DNA from: Burkholderiales bacterium
GTDB lineage: Bacteria; Pseudomonadota; Gammaproteobacteria; Burkholderiales; Burkholderiaceae_D
Direction: 5' to 3'
Assembly (NCBI GenBank): GCA_016200895.1
Contig: JACQDX010000075.1
Span: forward strand, 1 to 45,563
Length of the DNA: 45,563 nt
The notes under the pieces are model-generated. The model searched no databases, had not been told where the DNA came from, and worked only from the letters and a program-made list of their open reading frames with translations. Shown here piece by piece: positions 25,508 through 34,463 of the stretch. Position numbers and translations under genes: made by a program. How positions within the stretch are numbered: position 1 is the first letter of the stretch; every line of letters begins with the position of its first letter.

Positions 25508-26809
25508 TTATGTCTCGGCTTTGGGATGTATCCTCACCAGGATGATACGTGGGCCATTCATTTTCTTGACTACTGCATCAAAGCGTTCGAATTCAATTTT
25601 TTGTCCCTCAACTGGCAAATCACCGAGTTTGTGCATGATCAGGCCACCTATGGATTCAACTTCGTCACTGTCCACATCAAAACCCAGTGCACCGCCCAGC
25701 GTAAACAAGGGCAGGCTACCCTTGCCTATCAGTGTGCCGTCATCCAGCGAGGTCCAGTCATTTTCGTTTTGACGGAACTCGTCGCGTATCTGTCCCACCA
25801 GGGCACTCAACAAATTATCCAGCGTCAAAAAGCCGACGGGTTTGCTACCACGCACACCAACGATAGCGAAATGTGGTGCCCCCTTACGGAAGCGGCGGAA
25901 CAATTCCAGCGCTGGCATGGTAGGCGGCACAAATTCAACCTGACGCAAATGCTTGCTCAAGTCATCCAGAGGCTTGCCAGCCTGCTGCGCCAGGAACAAG
26001 TCTTTCAGATGCAGCATGCCAAGCACGGTTTCTTCATCTTCATCAAAGTAAGGATAACGGCTGAAACGGTTACGCGCTGCCGTTTGCATGTTTTCTTCCA
26101 GGCTGGAGCCCTTGTACATGGCCACGACTTCGTTGATAGGACGCATCAGGTCGGAAATTTCGAGACCACCAAAGTCCAGTACCTGGGCCATGATGCTCCA
26201 TTCATCGCGGGTCTCTTTTTTGCCGCCATGGCTGCCGCGCAGGATGAGCTTGAGTTCTTCTGGTGAGTAATGGGCATCGCCTCCATGTTCTGCACTCAGG
26301 CCTATCCATTTCAAGACCTTGTTGGAACTGAAATTCAGTGTCCAGATAGCAGGATACATGGCCCAGTAAAACGCATACAGGGCTGGCGCTGTCCACAGTG
26401 AGACGCGCTCAGGCATGCGTATCGCCATGGATTTGGGAGCAAGTTCACCGACCACGATATGCAGGAAGGAAATAACAAAGAAAGCGAAAAAGAAAGAGAT
26501 GCCGTGTATCAATTCTGCAGAATCCACACCAACCAGGGAAAATACAGGATGCAGCAAGCGGGCAAAGGCAGGTTCACCTATCCAGCCCAGGCCCAGTGAC
26601 GCCAGAGTGATGCCCAACTGACAGGCGGATAAATAGGTATCCAGGTTTTGATGCACCGTGAATAAGAGGCGGCCTCGCAAACCTGAAGTTTTTGCAATAC
26701 TGCGCACCCTGGTCTGACGCAACTTCACCAGACCGAATTCCGCCGCCACGAAAAAACCATTTAACAAGACCAGTAACAGGGCAGCCAGCACCAACAATAA
26801 ATTATCCAA
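25508..26809 (-). CDS. HlyC/CorC (CNNM)-family membrane protein with CBS pair
   Basis: A 433-residue protein: N-terminal DUF21/CNNM transmembrane domain (opening LLLVLAALLLVLLNGFFVAAEFGLVKLR), two CBS domains (about 205-330, including LMRPINEVVAMYKGSSLEE and GFLTLDNLLSALVGQI) and a C-terminal CorC_HlyC domain (SIGGLIMHKLGDLPVEGQKI). Members are linked to Mg2+/Co2+ export or resistance; despite the 'hemolysin' label there is no toxin evidence. It lies upstream of the GGDEF-EAL gene on the same strand with a gap of about 140 bases, and is divergent from the Gcr gene. Confidence 0.9.
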   Translation of the reverse strand: MDNLLLVLAALLLVLLNGFFVAAEFGLVKLRQTRVRSIAKTSGLRGRLLFTVHQNLDTYLSACQLGITLASLGLGWIGEPAFARLLHPVFSLVGVDSAELIHGISFFFAFFVISFLHIVVGELAPKSMAIRMPERVSLWTAPALYAFYWAMYPAIWTLNFSSNKVLKWIGLSAEHGGDAHYSPEELKLILRGSHGGKKETRDEWSIMAQVLDFGGLEISDLMRPINEVVAMYKGSSLEENMQTAARNRFSRYPYFDEDEETVLGMLHLKDLFLAQQAGKPLDDLSKHLRQVEFVPPTMPALELFRRFRKGAPHFAIVGVRGSKPVGFLTLDNLLSALVGQIRDEFRQNENDWTSLDDGTLIGKGSLPLFTLGGALGFDVDSDEVESIGGLIMHKLGDLPVEGQKIEFERFDAVVKKMNGPRIILVRIHPKAET

Positions 26810-26870
26810 CGCTCAACCTTTTTAATGAACACCCCGACACTTTAGACTAAATTGCCTCTTTTTGCATGCA

Positions 26871-26882
26871 AATGCAATGGCT
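26871..26882. promoter_or_regulatory. Palindrome in the corC-gcr divergent region
   Basis: A perfect 12-base palindrome, TTTGCATGCAAA, with outer arms ATTGC (26861-26865) and GCAAT (26884-26888), lies in the 165-base region between two divergent genes. It could be a regulator site; no family can be assigned. Confidence 0.35.
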
Positions 26883-26974
26883 TACGTCAGCCCGCTCTTG
26901 AAAAATCAGCAATTTGCCACACCTCTTAAAGTCTTAGGTGTGCTAATGAAAGACTCTCCACTTTCGATAGTTGC

Positions 26975-29074
26975 ATGACAAAACCCATGAATTGCGTTAA
27001 AAGCTTATGTTCATGGCATTTTGAGGGGAAAGGTTTGAGCTTAGACAGTGTTTTAGCGGAAATTGAGATCCGCCTTGGCGAATATCCTGCACTCAATGAT
27101 ATCCGGCACTTGCGTGAGCTGATTGCAGAAATTCGGCCATCCCGCCCACAAGATACAACAAGGGCCACCGATAATCTGCGTGCCCTGTGTTTTGTGCTGC
27201 AAAATAATCCGGCATGGCGCAAGGCTCTGCGCTGCTATCTGGTACAGGTATTGACCACACGCAAACTGGTGCATTTGTTCACCGATGTCGGCATTACCCA
27301 GAATGCCGGTTTCTGGTCCGTGGCCAGGCAAAGATTGATGAATAAATTTTTGCCACCGCTGGTGAATGACGCCTATATCAAGGACGTGTTCGGCCAGTTG
27401 TTTTATAAAAAAACAGATCATATCTGGATCAATGCAGTCGCACATCAGTCCTGGATGGATCTGCTCAAGGCCATAAGCTTTCGCTCACGGGCTCCACGCA
27501 CCACCTATGCTGCACTGACATGTGAAATCCTGAGTGCCGTGCAAGTGCTGTCTTACCGCATCACGAATATAGGTCTGGAAGCCGAACTGGTGCGTAATTA
27601 TCCCGATATAGAAAAATTCGAGTCACCCTTTTTGCGTCAGAATGATGCCATCAATGACTATGTGATTTGCTATACGAAATGGTTGGTAGACAAATCACAT
27701 GAACGGGAAGACAGCAAACATATCGAAGTCTTGCTGACCCAGTGCGAAGACATCGTCAACCGCATACGCCGTACCGCCGCCCTGCAAGGCGTATCGATCA
27801 GCCTGACGCGCCTGCTATTGCAATTGATGCAGAGCATAGCACGCTTGCGCCAGTTGCTCGACATGCTAGACAGCCGCAGCACTGACCATGCTGCAGCCAT
27901 AGGCACTACTCTTTTCAAGGAATTGTCTATCGCAGAAAACCACAGCCATAGCCTGCGCAACCTGATGCAAAGCAATACTGAACTCTTGTCCCTGCAAGTG
28001 ACAGAAAGAGCCGGTAAAAGTGGTGAGCACTATGTGACGAATAACCGCGCAGAATGGCTGGAGATGCTGCGCTCTGCCTTGGGGGCTGGTTTCATCGTCG
28101 GCTTCATGGCACTGATCAAGATCTTGTTTGGCACGCTGGCGCTGGCACCGTTTGGCTACGCTCTGTTGTACAGCCTGAATTATTCAGGTGGCTTCATGCT
28201 GGTGCATGTGCTGCATTTCACCATCGCCACCAAGCAACCGGCGATGACGGCAGCCTTGCTGGCACGCGCCATTGATGGTGGCAAACAAAAACTGGATGAA
28301 CTGGCTGAACTTATCGTCAGGGTGCTGCGTTCACAATTCATCGCCATCGTCGGCAATATCGCCCTGGCTATGCCAACTGCGTATGGTATTGCCTGGGCCT
28401 GGATTGCCGTCACGGGCAAGCATCTGGTGTCGCCAGAAAAAGCCCAGCATTTGCTACATGATATTGATCCCTTTGGCAGCCTGGCCTTGCCGCATGCGGC
28501 CATCGCCGGTATCTGCCTGTTTTTGTCTGGTTTGATTTCAGGCTATTACGATAACAAGGCCAGCTATGGAAATATCCCTGAGCGCTTGCGTCAGTTGGTT
28601 TGGCTGAAGCGCCTGCTTGGTGAGGCTCGCCTGCTGCGTGTCACCACATACATAGGTAACAATCTGGGTGCGCTCGCGGGGAATTTTTTCTTCGGCATCA
28701 TGCTGGGCACGATAGGGCAATTGGGCAGCTTCTTTGGTTTGCCTATAGACATACGTCACATCACTTTTGCCAGTGCTAACTTTGCCTTTGCCCTGGTCGG
28801 CCTTGACAACGTCATGAGCTGGCAAGTGGCCGCTTATTCCCTGTTTGGCATCATTGCGATAGGTATGGTGAACCTGGGTGTCAGCTTCAGCCTGGCCATG
28901 CTGGTGGCATTGCGTTCGCGCCGCGTCAGTTTTGGACAAGGTGGTTTGCTGACTGTCTTGCTGTGGACACGCTTCAAGGAAAATCCACGTGATTATTTCT
29001 TCCCGGCCAAGGAAGTCAAAATAGAAACTGAAAACGAAAGCAAAAAAGAAAACGATGTGAAAAATAAGGAGTGA
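26975..29074 (+). CDS. Gcr-type 'site-specific recombinase' (COG4389), probable membrane protein
   Basis: A 699-residue protein of the family annotated as site-specific recombinase Gcr (SpecificRecomb), common in Burkholderiales and Neisseriales. I see no tyrosine or serine recombinase motif. The N-terminal 340 residues are soluble and helical (LVHLFTDVGITQNAGFWSVARQRLMNKFLPP is typical); the rest has about six hydrophobic segments (GAGFIVGFMALIKILFGTLALAPFGYALLY and later ones), ending in a charged Lys/Glu tail. The name is probably historical, and the function is unknown. The ATG at 26975 lacks a ribosome site; a TTG at 27035 (residue 21) preceded by GAGGGGAAAGG is a better-supported start. 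Confidence 0.82.
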   Translation: MTKPMNCVKSLCSWHFEGKGLSLDSVLAEIEIRLGEYPALNDIRHLRELIAEIRPSRPQDTTRATDNLRALCFVLQNNPAWRKALRCYLVQVLTTRKLVHLFTDVGITQNAGFWSVARQRLMNKFLPPLVNDAYIKDVFGQLFYKKTDHIWINAVAHQSWMDLLKAISFRSRAPRTTYAALTCEILSAVQVLSYRITNIGLEAELVRNYPDIEKFESPFLRQNDAINDYVICYTKWLVDKSHEREDSKHIEVLLTQCEDIVNRIRRTAALQGVSISLTRLLLQLMQSIARLRQLLDMLDSRSTDHAAAIGTTLFKELSIAENHSHSLRNLMQSNTELLSLQVTERAGKSGEHYVTNNRAEWLEMLRSALGAGFIVGFMALIKILFGTLALAPFGYALLYSLNYSGGFMLVHVLHFTIATKQPAMTAALLARAIDGGKQKLDELAELIVRVLRSQFIAIVGNIALAMPTAYGIAWAWIAVTGKHLVSPEKAQHLLHDIDPFGSLALPHAAIAGICLFLSGLISGYYDNKASYGNIPERLRQLVWLKRLLGEARLLRVTTYIGNNLGALAGNFFFGIMLGTIGQLGSFFGLPIDIRHITFASANFAFALVGLDNVMSWQVAAYSLFGIIAIGMVNLGVSFSLAMLVALRSRRVSFGQGGLLTVLLWTRFKENPRDYFFPAKEVKIETENESKKENDVKNKE
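27024..27037 (+). promoter_or_regulatory. Ribosome site pointing to a TTG start of the Gcr-type gene
   Basis: AGGGGAAAGGT immediately precedes the in-frame TTG at 27035-27037. This is one of the strongest purine-rich sites nearby, while the upstream ATG at 26975 has none. If used, the protein begins at the equivalent of SLDSVLAEIE and is 679 residues long. Confidence 0.5.
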
Positions 29075-29130
29075 GATTCAAGATTGAGATTCAAGAGTGA
29101 AATTCATCTCTCGTTTTGATCTGTCTCATT

Positions 29131-29162
29131 GCAGCGCCAGTCAACCAAATGGCTGGCGCTGC
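29131..29162 (+). terminator. Hairpin after the Gcr-type gene
   Basis: Perfect 10-base arms GCAGCGCCAG and CTGGCGCTGC around a 12-base loop, 57 bases after the stop of the Gcr-type gene and 35 bases before the TPR gene start. Only a short T-rich tail (GTTTAG) follows, so it may be a weak terminator or a leader hairpin of the next gene. Just before it, GAGATTCAAGA occurs twice with a 14-base period. Confidence 0.5.
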
Positions 29163-29197
29163 GTTTAGATGAGGTCAACTCTTCCCTTAGGTGTTCC

Positions 29198-30178
29198 ATG
29201 AAAATTTTTCCTGCCCTGCTTGCCAGCGCAACAGTTTTGCTCATAACGCAACTCGCCAGCGCCCATGAATATGATGGCCTGATGAAAGCCAAGAAATATG
29301 CGGAAGCAGAAAAAGCAGCGAATGCGAAATTAAATACTGATGCCAATAATGCTGACGCCTTATTAGTGAAAGCAGAATTGATACTGGCGGAAGGCAAGCT
29401 GGATAAACTTGATGAGGCGGCGAAATATGCAGAGCAATGCGCCAACGCACATCCACAACTATCTGAATGCCACGAAATGCTGGGCAATGTTTTAGGCACC
29501 AAGGCAACTTCAGGCAGCATGTTTGCCGCCATGTCTTACGCTGGCAAAATACGTGATGCCTTTATCAAGGCGATAGAGCTTGACCCTAAAAATTACAGCG
29601 CACGCGGCTCATTGCTGCAATATTATTTGCAGGCACCAGCAATTGCCGGTGGTGGTAAAAGCAAGGCACAAAACCTGGTCATAGAAACTGCCAAAGTGAA
29701 TAGTGCTGCGGGTAATTTATTGCAAGCGAATATGGACCTGGCAGACGATAAATTTGCCAGTGCAGAAACAGCCGCATTGACAGCCATCCCAGGCAATGTC
29801 GAATCCCTGAGCAAAATGCAGCGCAGTACCTTGTATAACCTGGGTGCTTATTATGTTCAACAAAAGAAATTCAATGATGCCGAGCGCATTTTTGGCGATA
29901 TTCAACAACGTTATCCAGACAAGTACCAGGGTGCTTTTGGCATGGGCCGCTCCATGCAGGAACAAGGTAAATACAAGGAAGCGATAAGCTGGTTTGAAAA
30001 AGCCCAGACACTCGACACCAATGCAGGTGTCTATTACCGCCTGGGACAATGTCTGCAAGCCACGAATGATAAGCCCAAGGCGATTTCGTATTTTGAAAAA
30101 GCATTGACGTACAAACCTGGCCTGAGCAAAAAATTTCGCTCAGATGCAGAAGATCAGTTAAAGGCCTTGAAAGCCTGA
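29198..30178 (+). CDS. Secreted TPR-repeat protein
   Basis: About 326 residues with a signal peptide (MKIFPALLASATVLLITQLASA, cleavage before HEYDG). The mature part is a chain of helix pairs; clear TPR units are AFGMGRSMQEQGKYKEAISWFEKAQTLD-type and VYYRLGQCLQATNDKPKAISYFEKAL near the C-terminus, with earlier degenerate ones. TPR proteins bind partners; the partner here is unknown. The start at 29198 has TTAGGTG upstream and directly precedes the signal peptide; the longer frame from 29129 lies in the hairpin region. A strong terminator follows. Confidence 0.82.
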   Translation: MKIFPALLASATVLLITQLASAHEYDGLMKAKKYAEAEKAANAKLNTDANNADALLVKAELILAEGKLDKLDEAAKYAEQCANAHPQLSECHEMLGNVLGTKATSGSMFAAMSYAGKIRDAFIKAIELDPKNYSARGSLLQYYLQAPAIAGGGKSKAQNLVIETAKVNSAAGNLLQANMDLADDKFASAETAALTAIPGNVESLSKMQRSTLYNLGAYYVQQKKFNDAERIFGDIQQRYPDKYQGAFGMGRSMQEQGKYKEAISWFEKAQTLDTNAGVYYRLGQCLQATNDKPKAISYFEKALTYKPGLSKKFRSDAEDQLKALKA

Positions 30179-30223
30179 ACGGATAGTAAGCATTCTATCA
30201 GTCCTCTCCAAAATGAAAAACGG

Positions 30224-30259
30224 GCATGACTTACTGATGATAGTAAGTCATGCTTTTTT
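30224..30259 (+). terminator. Rho-independent terminator after the TPR gene
   Basis: Perfect 12-base stem, GCATGACTTACT and AGTAAGTCATGC, with loop GATGAT, followed at once by six T residues. This is the best intrinsic terminator in the window; it lies 45 bases after the TPR-gene stop. Confidence 0.92.
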
Positions 30260-30401
30260 AAACTCATCCAACACGATGGTTGCGAAACCGTATCGTCAGG
30301 TTTGACGCAGGTCAATGAAAACAAGAATGCTGGCACTCTCATGATTTAAGCTCAGGAGAAGCAGCTTACAATTCAAGTTCATTCCGCTTCCCTGCTCCAT
30401 C

Positions 30402-31031
30402 ATGAAGACCGCCACTGCATCAAAACGATTCATTCCGCATAGCCTGCTGGAAGATGTGCTGGCGATTATCACAGGTACTTTGCTGGTTTCTCTCGGTATC
30501 GCTTTATTCAATCAGGCAGGTTTGCTCACAGGTGGTACAGCAGGTCTGGCCTTCCTGCTGCATTACACCACCGGCTGGTCATTTGGCATGCTGTTCTTTT
30601 TGATCAACCTGCCATTTTACTGGCTGGCCTGGCGACGCATGGGATGGCGTTTTACCCTGAAGACTTTTTGTGCTGTAGCGCTGGTTTCTGTATTTTCCAG
30701 CCTGCATCCCAAGCTGCTGCACCTGACGGCGATGACTACCCTGACGCCTTTCTACGTTGCCTTGACAGGTGGCCTGATGATGGGTGTTGGTTTCATCGTT
30801 TTATTCCGCCACCAGGCAAGCCTGGGTGGCATCAATATCCTGGCATTGTATCTGCAGGAAAAACGGGGGATACGCGCAGGAAAATTGCAGATGGGTCTTG
30901 ATTTCATCATCGTGCTGGCTTCATTGTCCGTGGTAACACCGATGGCATTACTGGCATCTGTACTAGGTGCTTTCGCCTTGAACCTGGCCATCAGCCTGAA
31001 CCACAGACCAGGGCGTTATATGGCAATGTGA
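30402..31031 (+). CDS. YitT-family membrane protein
   Basis: A 209-residue inner-membrane protein with five or six hydrophobic segments. The opening EDVLAIITGTLLVSLGIALFNQAGLLTGGTAGLAFL and the later GLMMGVGFIVLFRHQASLGG are typical of the YitT/DUF161 family; the longer C-terminal DUF2179 domain found in Bacillus members is absent. Function is unknown. It is a single gene between the TPR-gene terminator and the convergent GlxA-type regulator. Confidence 0.85.
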   Translation: MKTATASKRFIPHSLLEDVLAIITGTLLVSLGIALFNQAGLLTGGTAGLAFLLHYTTGWSFGMLFFLINLPFYWLAWRRMGWRFTLKTFCAVALVSVFSSLHPKLLHLTAMTTLTPFYVALTGGLMMGVGFIVLFRHQASLGGINILALYLQEKRGIRAGKLQMGLDFIIVLASLSVVTPMALLASVLGAFALNLAISLNHRPGRYMAM

Positions 31032-31038
31032 GTCATGT

Positions 31039-31084
31039 GGATGTTAAGCTTATCGATGTTAAGTTTATCGATGTAAAAGTTTAT
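31039..31084. repeat. 15-bp tandem repeat, three units, after yitT
   Basis: Three near-identical units: GGATGTTAAGCTTAT, CGATGTTAAGTTTAT and CGATGTAAAAGTTTAT, immediately after the YitT gene stop, ending 4 bases before the end of the convergent regulator gene. A short ORF reading VDVKLIDVKFIDVK crosses it but runs antisense to the regulator, so it is not called as a gene. Confidence 0.8.
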
Positions 31085-31088
31085 TTTC

Positions 31089-32102
31089 TCAGACCAACGC
31101 AGCACGGTATTGTGTCGGCGACATCTGCAAGCGTTTTTGAAATGCCCTGCGCAACTGGTCATCACTACCAAAACCACAGCGTGCTGCGATTGTCTTCACA
31201 GGCAAGGTTTGTTCAGACATATCTGCCAGCAATTGCCGGGCAAACTCAAGGCGTGCTGTCTCAATAAATTCTGTTGTGCTGACACCTACTTCATGCTGAA
31301 AAAGTCGGGTGAAATTGCGCAAGCTCATGCCTGCCATCTTGGCCAGTTGCGACACAGGCAGGCGCTGATGCAGGTTGGACAATATCCATTGTTGCAATTC
31401 GCGGATATTGGTTTGTGCAGTTTTCTGGCTCATCAGATGCGTGCTGAATTGTGATTGCCCGCCCGGACGTTTCAAGTAAACCACCATGTCGCTGGCAACT
31501 TCCAGCGCCAGTTCATGACCGCAATCATCTTCCACAAAGGCCAGCGCCAGATCAATGCCGGCGGTGACGCCTGCAGAAGTCCACAGGTTGCCGCTGCGGA
31601 TAAAAATCGCATCGGCATCTACTTTTACAGCTGCAAAGTCATCTTGCAATTGTTGGGCGACACTCCAATGCGTAGTCGCATGTTTGCCATCCAGCAAACC
31701 TGTGCGGGCCAGGAAAAAAGCCCCTGAACATAGTGCCGCCAGACGTTTGATTCTGGGTGCAACTACAGCCACCCAATCAATGATAGCCTGATTATCTTCC
31801 AACGCCTGCTGTATGTGCCGCGAACCGACGATGATGGCATCATCTGGCAAAGCCAGGGTATTAATGATCTTGCTGGCCTCCAGGCACATCAGGGTATCTG
31901 AGCGCACAGGACCCAGATGCGCCGCTGCAATCTTCACATCATAGGCAGCAGGCTTGCCCTGGCGCTGTAAATGGATATTGGCGTATTCAAACACCGACAT
32001 CGGGCCTATCGCTTCGAGTGCCTTGAAGCCGGGATAAATCACGATATCTACCGTGCGCGCGGACACGCCTTGCCTGAGCTTGCCTGGTTTAACAGTTTTC
32101 AT
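31089..32102 (-). CDS. GlxA-type AraC-family transcriptional regulator
   Basis: About 337 residues. The N-terminal half is a DJ-1/PfpI-like amidotransferase domain (VDIVIYPGFKALEAIGPMSVFEYAN and the elbow LAALCSGAFFLARTGLLDG with Cys), followed by two AraC helix-turn-helix motifs (SLRNFTRLFQHEVGVSTTEFI and VKTIAARCGFGSDDQLRRAFQKRL). GlxA-type proteins sense small metabolites. It is divergent from frmA-frmB, so control of formaldehyde detoxification is possible but not shown. Several start codons lie close together (32102, 32111, 32150); 32102 has GAGG at fair spacing. Confidence 0.88.
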   Translation of the reverse strand: MKTVKPGKLRQGVSARTVDIVIYPGFKALEAIGPMSVFEYANIHLQRQGKPAAYDVKIAAAHLGPVRSDTLMCLEASKIINTLALPDDAIIVGSRHIQQALEDNQAIIDWVAVVAPRIKRLAALCSGAFFLARTGLLDGKHATTHWSVAQQLQDDFAAVKVDADAIFIRSGNLWTSAGVTAGIDLALAFVEDDCGHELALEVASDMVVYLKRPGGQSQFSTHLMSQKTAQTNIRELQQWILSNLHQRLPVSQLAKMAGMSLRNFTRLFQHEVGVSTTEFIETARLEFARQLLADMSEQTLPVKTIAARCGFGSDDQLRRAFQKRLQMSPTQYRAALV

Positions 32103-32291
32103 CGTTTTCATCCTCAACCCGGTTTCAGCAAAGTGCTCATCATAATCCAAGCCACCTCAACCGTCTTTTTAAGCCATTCTTGGCGCACAATCGGCCATAC
32201 ATGTAAAAAGATTGCAGGACTACTACAGCTTTACAGCACAATCAGCAAACTAAGCTTAGTGCACGACAAGACCCCCATTTAAAGGATAGCC

Positions 32292-33398
32292 ATGAAAACC
32301 AAAGCCGCCATCGCCTGGAAAGCCGGAGCACCGCTGACGATAGAAGAAGTTGAGCTGCAAGGCCCGCAAGCTGGCGAAGTGCTGATCGAAGTCAAAGCTA
32401 CCGGCATTTGCCACACCGATTATTACACCCTGTCCGGCGCTGACCCTGAAGGCCTGTTCCCGGCTATCCTCGGTCATGAAGGCGCAGGCGTTATCGTCGA
32501 TACCGGCCCTGGCGTGACCAGCGTACGCAAGGGTGATCATGTCATCCCGCTGTACACCCCAGAATGCCGCCAGTGCAAATTCTGCCTGTCACGCAAAACC
32601 AATCTTTGCCAGGCAATACGCTCTACCCAGGGCCGTGGCCTGATGCCGGATGCGACATCGCGTTTCTCGCTCGATGGCAAACCGCTGTTCCATTACATGG
32701 GTACATCGACATTCTCCAATTACATCGTGGTGCCAGAAATCGCCGTCGCCAAGGTGCGTGAAGATGCGCCCTTCGACAAGATTTGCTATATCGGTTGTGG
32801 CGTTACCACTGGCGTCGGTGCGGTGGTTTTCACGGCCAAGGTTGAAGCTGGTGCAAACGTTGTGGTGTTTGGTCTGGGCGGTATCGGCCTCAACGTGATA
32901 CAAGCTGCCAAGATGGTGGGTGCTGACAAGATCATCGGTGTAGACCTGAACCCTGCGCGTGAAAGCATGGCGCGCCAGTTTGGCATGACCCATTTCATCA
33001 ATCCTACGCAAGTAGAAAACGTGGTTGACCACATTATCCAGCTGACGGATGGCGGTGCGGATTATTCCTTTGAATGCATAGGCAATACCAAGGTCATGCG
33101 CCAGGCGCTGGAATGCTGCCACAAGGGCTGGGGCAAATCCATCATCATCGGTGTCGCTGAAGCAGGTGCAGAAATCTCTACCCGCCCCTTCCAGCTGGTC
33201 ACTGGCCGTGAATGGAAAGGCTCAGCCTTTGGTGGCGCACGTGGCCGCACCGATGTACCAAAAATCGTCGACTGGTATATGGAAGGCAAGCTCAATATCG
33301 ACGACCTGATCACGCACCGCTTACCGCTGGAGCGTATCAATGAAGGTTTCGATCTCATGAAAAGTGGTGAATCGATACGTTCTGTGGTGTTGTTCTGA
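32292..33398 (+). CDS. frmA: S-(hydroxymethyl)glutathione dehydrogenase / class III alcohol dehydrogenase
   Basis: A 368-residue zinc- and NAD-dependent enzyme oxidising S-hydroxymethylglutathione, formed from formaldehyde and glutathione, to S-formylglutathione. Signatures: KATGICHTDYYTLSGADPEG (catalytic Zn Cys), LGHEGAGVIVDTGPGVT (Zn His-Glu), the four-Cys structural zinc lobe CRQCKFCLSRKTNLC, and the Rossmann loop VFGLGGIGLNVIQAAKMVGA. Upstream is AAAGGATAGCC ATG with a good ribosome site. The stop and the frmB start overlap (TGATG), giving a coupled pair. The gene may also be called adhC or flhA. Confidence 0.96.
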   Translation: MKTKAAIAWKAGAPLTIEEVELQGPQAGEVLIEVKATGICHTDYYTLSGADPEGLFPAILGHEGAGVIVDTGPGVTSVRKGDHVIPLYTPECRQCKFCLSRKTNLCQAIRSTQGRGLMPDATSRFSLDGKPLFHYMGTSTFSNYIVVPEIAVAKVREDAPFDKICYIGCGVTTGVGAVVFTAKVEAGANVVVFGLGGIGLNVIQAAKMVGADKIIGVDLNPARESMARQFGMTHFINPTQVENVVDHIIQLTDGGADYSFECIGNTKVMRQALECCHKGWGKSIIIGVAEAGAEISTRPFQLVTGREWKGSAFGGARGRTDVPKIVDWYMEGKLNIDDLITHRLPLERINEGFDLMKSGESIRSVVLF

Positions 33399-34294
33399 TG
33401 ACGCAGCGTGAATCCACGGACAATACGGCAGATGACGCAGAAGAAGTGACACTGCTAAGCCAACATGCCTGCCATGGCGGCGTACAACGCTTTTATCAAC
33501 ATGAGTCTGCCGAGATAGGCTTGCCCATGCGGTTTTCCGTCTACCTGCCTCCACAAGCAATGGCAGGTGAAACCTGCCCGGCCATTGTTTACCTGGCTGG
33601 CCTGACCTGCACCGAAGAAACCTTCATGATCAAGGCGGGCGCGCAAGCCATTGCAGCACGCGAAGGCATCATCCTCATCACGCCAGATACCAGCCCACGC
33701 AATGCCAACATCCCTGGCGACAGCGATGCATGGGATTTTGGTGTGGCTGCTGGTTTTTACCTGGATGCAAGGCAAGCTCCCTGGAGTAAGCACTACCGTA
33801 TGCACAGCTACATCGTCGCTGAGCTGCTACCCATGTTGCTGGCCAGCCTGCCTATGGACGAGTCGCGCGTCGGCGTCATGGGGCATTCCATGGGTGGCCA
33901 CGGTGCCCTGGTACTGGCTTTGCGCCACCCCGAGCTGTTCAGCAGCGTGTCAGCCTTCGCCCCTATCGCCGCCCCGAGCCAGTGCCCCTGGGGACAAAAA
34001 GCCTTCACCGGCTACCTGGGAACTGAGCAAAGTGCCTGGGCCGATTATGACGCCACAGCACTGATGCAAAAGCAGAGCCAGCCGCCCTTCCCCAAAGGCA
34101 TTTTGATCGACCAGGGATTTGCCGACAAATTTTTGGTAGAACAGCTACACCCGGAAGCCTTCAAGACCGCTTGCGCCAGCGTGCAACAGCCGCTGACACT
34201 GCGCTACCACGAAGGCTATGACCACGGTTATTACTTCATCAACAGCTTCATCGAAGATCATTTGCTTCACCATAAGCAGCAATTAGGCCTGTAA
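33398..34294 (+). CDS. frmB: S-formylglutathione hydrolase
   Basis: A 298-residue alpha/beta hydrolase (esterase D family) splitting S-formylglutathione to formate and glutathione. The nucleophile elbow GHSMGGHG holds Ser164; GLTCTEETFMIKAGAQ and TPDTSPRNANIPGD are family blocks, and the catalytic His is in YHEGYDHGYYFI. About 20 acidic residues precede the usual start of the family (LLSQHACHGGVQRFYQHES), but the overlap with frmA fixes the upstream ATG. Also known as fghA. Confidence 0.94.
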   Translation: MTQRESTDNTADDAEEVTLLSQHACHGGVQRFYQHESAEIGLPMRFSVYLPPQAMAGETCPAIVYLAGLTCTEETFMIKAGAQAIAAREGIILITPDTSPRNANIPGDSDAWDFGVAAGFYLDARQAPWSKHYRMHSYIVAELLPMLLASLPMDESRVGVMGHSMGGHGALVLALRHPELFSSVSAFAPIAAPSQCPWGQKAFTGYLGTEQSAWADYDATALMQKQSQPPFPKGILIDQGFADKFLVEQLHPEAFKTACASVQQPLTLRYHEGYDHGYYFINSFIEDHLLHHKQQLGL

Positions 34295-34319
34295 CTTCTT
34301 CATCATCATGTCGATGACG

Positions 34320-34351
34320 GCTTGTTCCAGATGCACCAAACTGGAACAAGC
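34320..34351 (+). terminator. Hairpin after frmB
   Basis: Perfect 11-base arms GCTTGTTCCAG and CTGGAACAAGC around the loop ATGCACCAAA, 26 bases after the frmB stop. Only scattered Ts follow (ACTCTATTTCTG), so the terminator is probable but not ideal. Confidence 0.65.
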
Positions 34352-34463
34352 ACTCTATTTCTGTGCGTTTCTCGTTTAACTGTCATCTTTATTGTGTAAA
34401 ATCGAGCGACTTCGTCGCGCGTTTTTGCGCATACTTCAGAACGACATAACCAGAAAGCAAGAG

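Noticed and set aside
31028..31267. 79-residue plus-strand frame starting with VDVKLIDVKFIDVK
   Set aside because: It arises from the tandem repeat and then runs antisense through the GlxA-type regulator.
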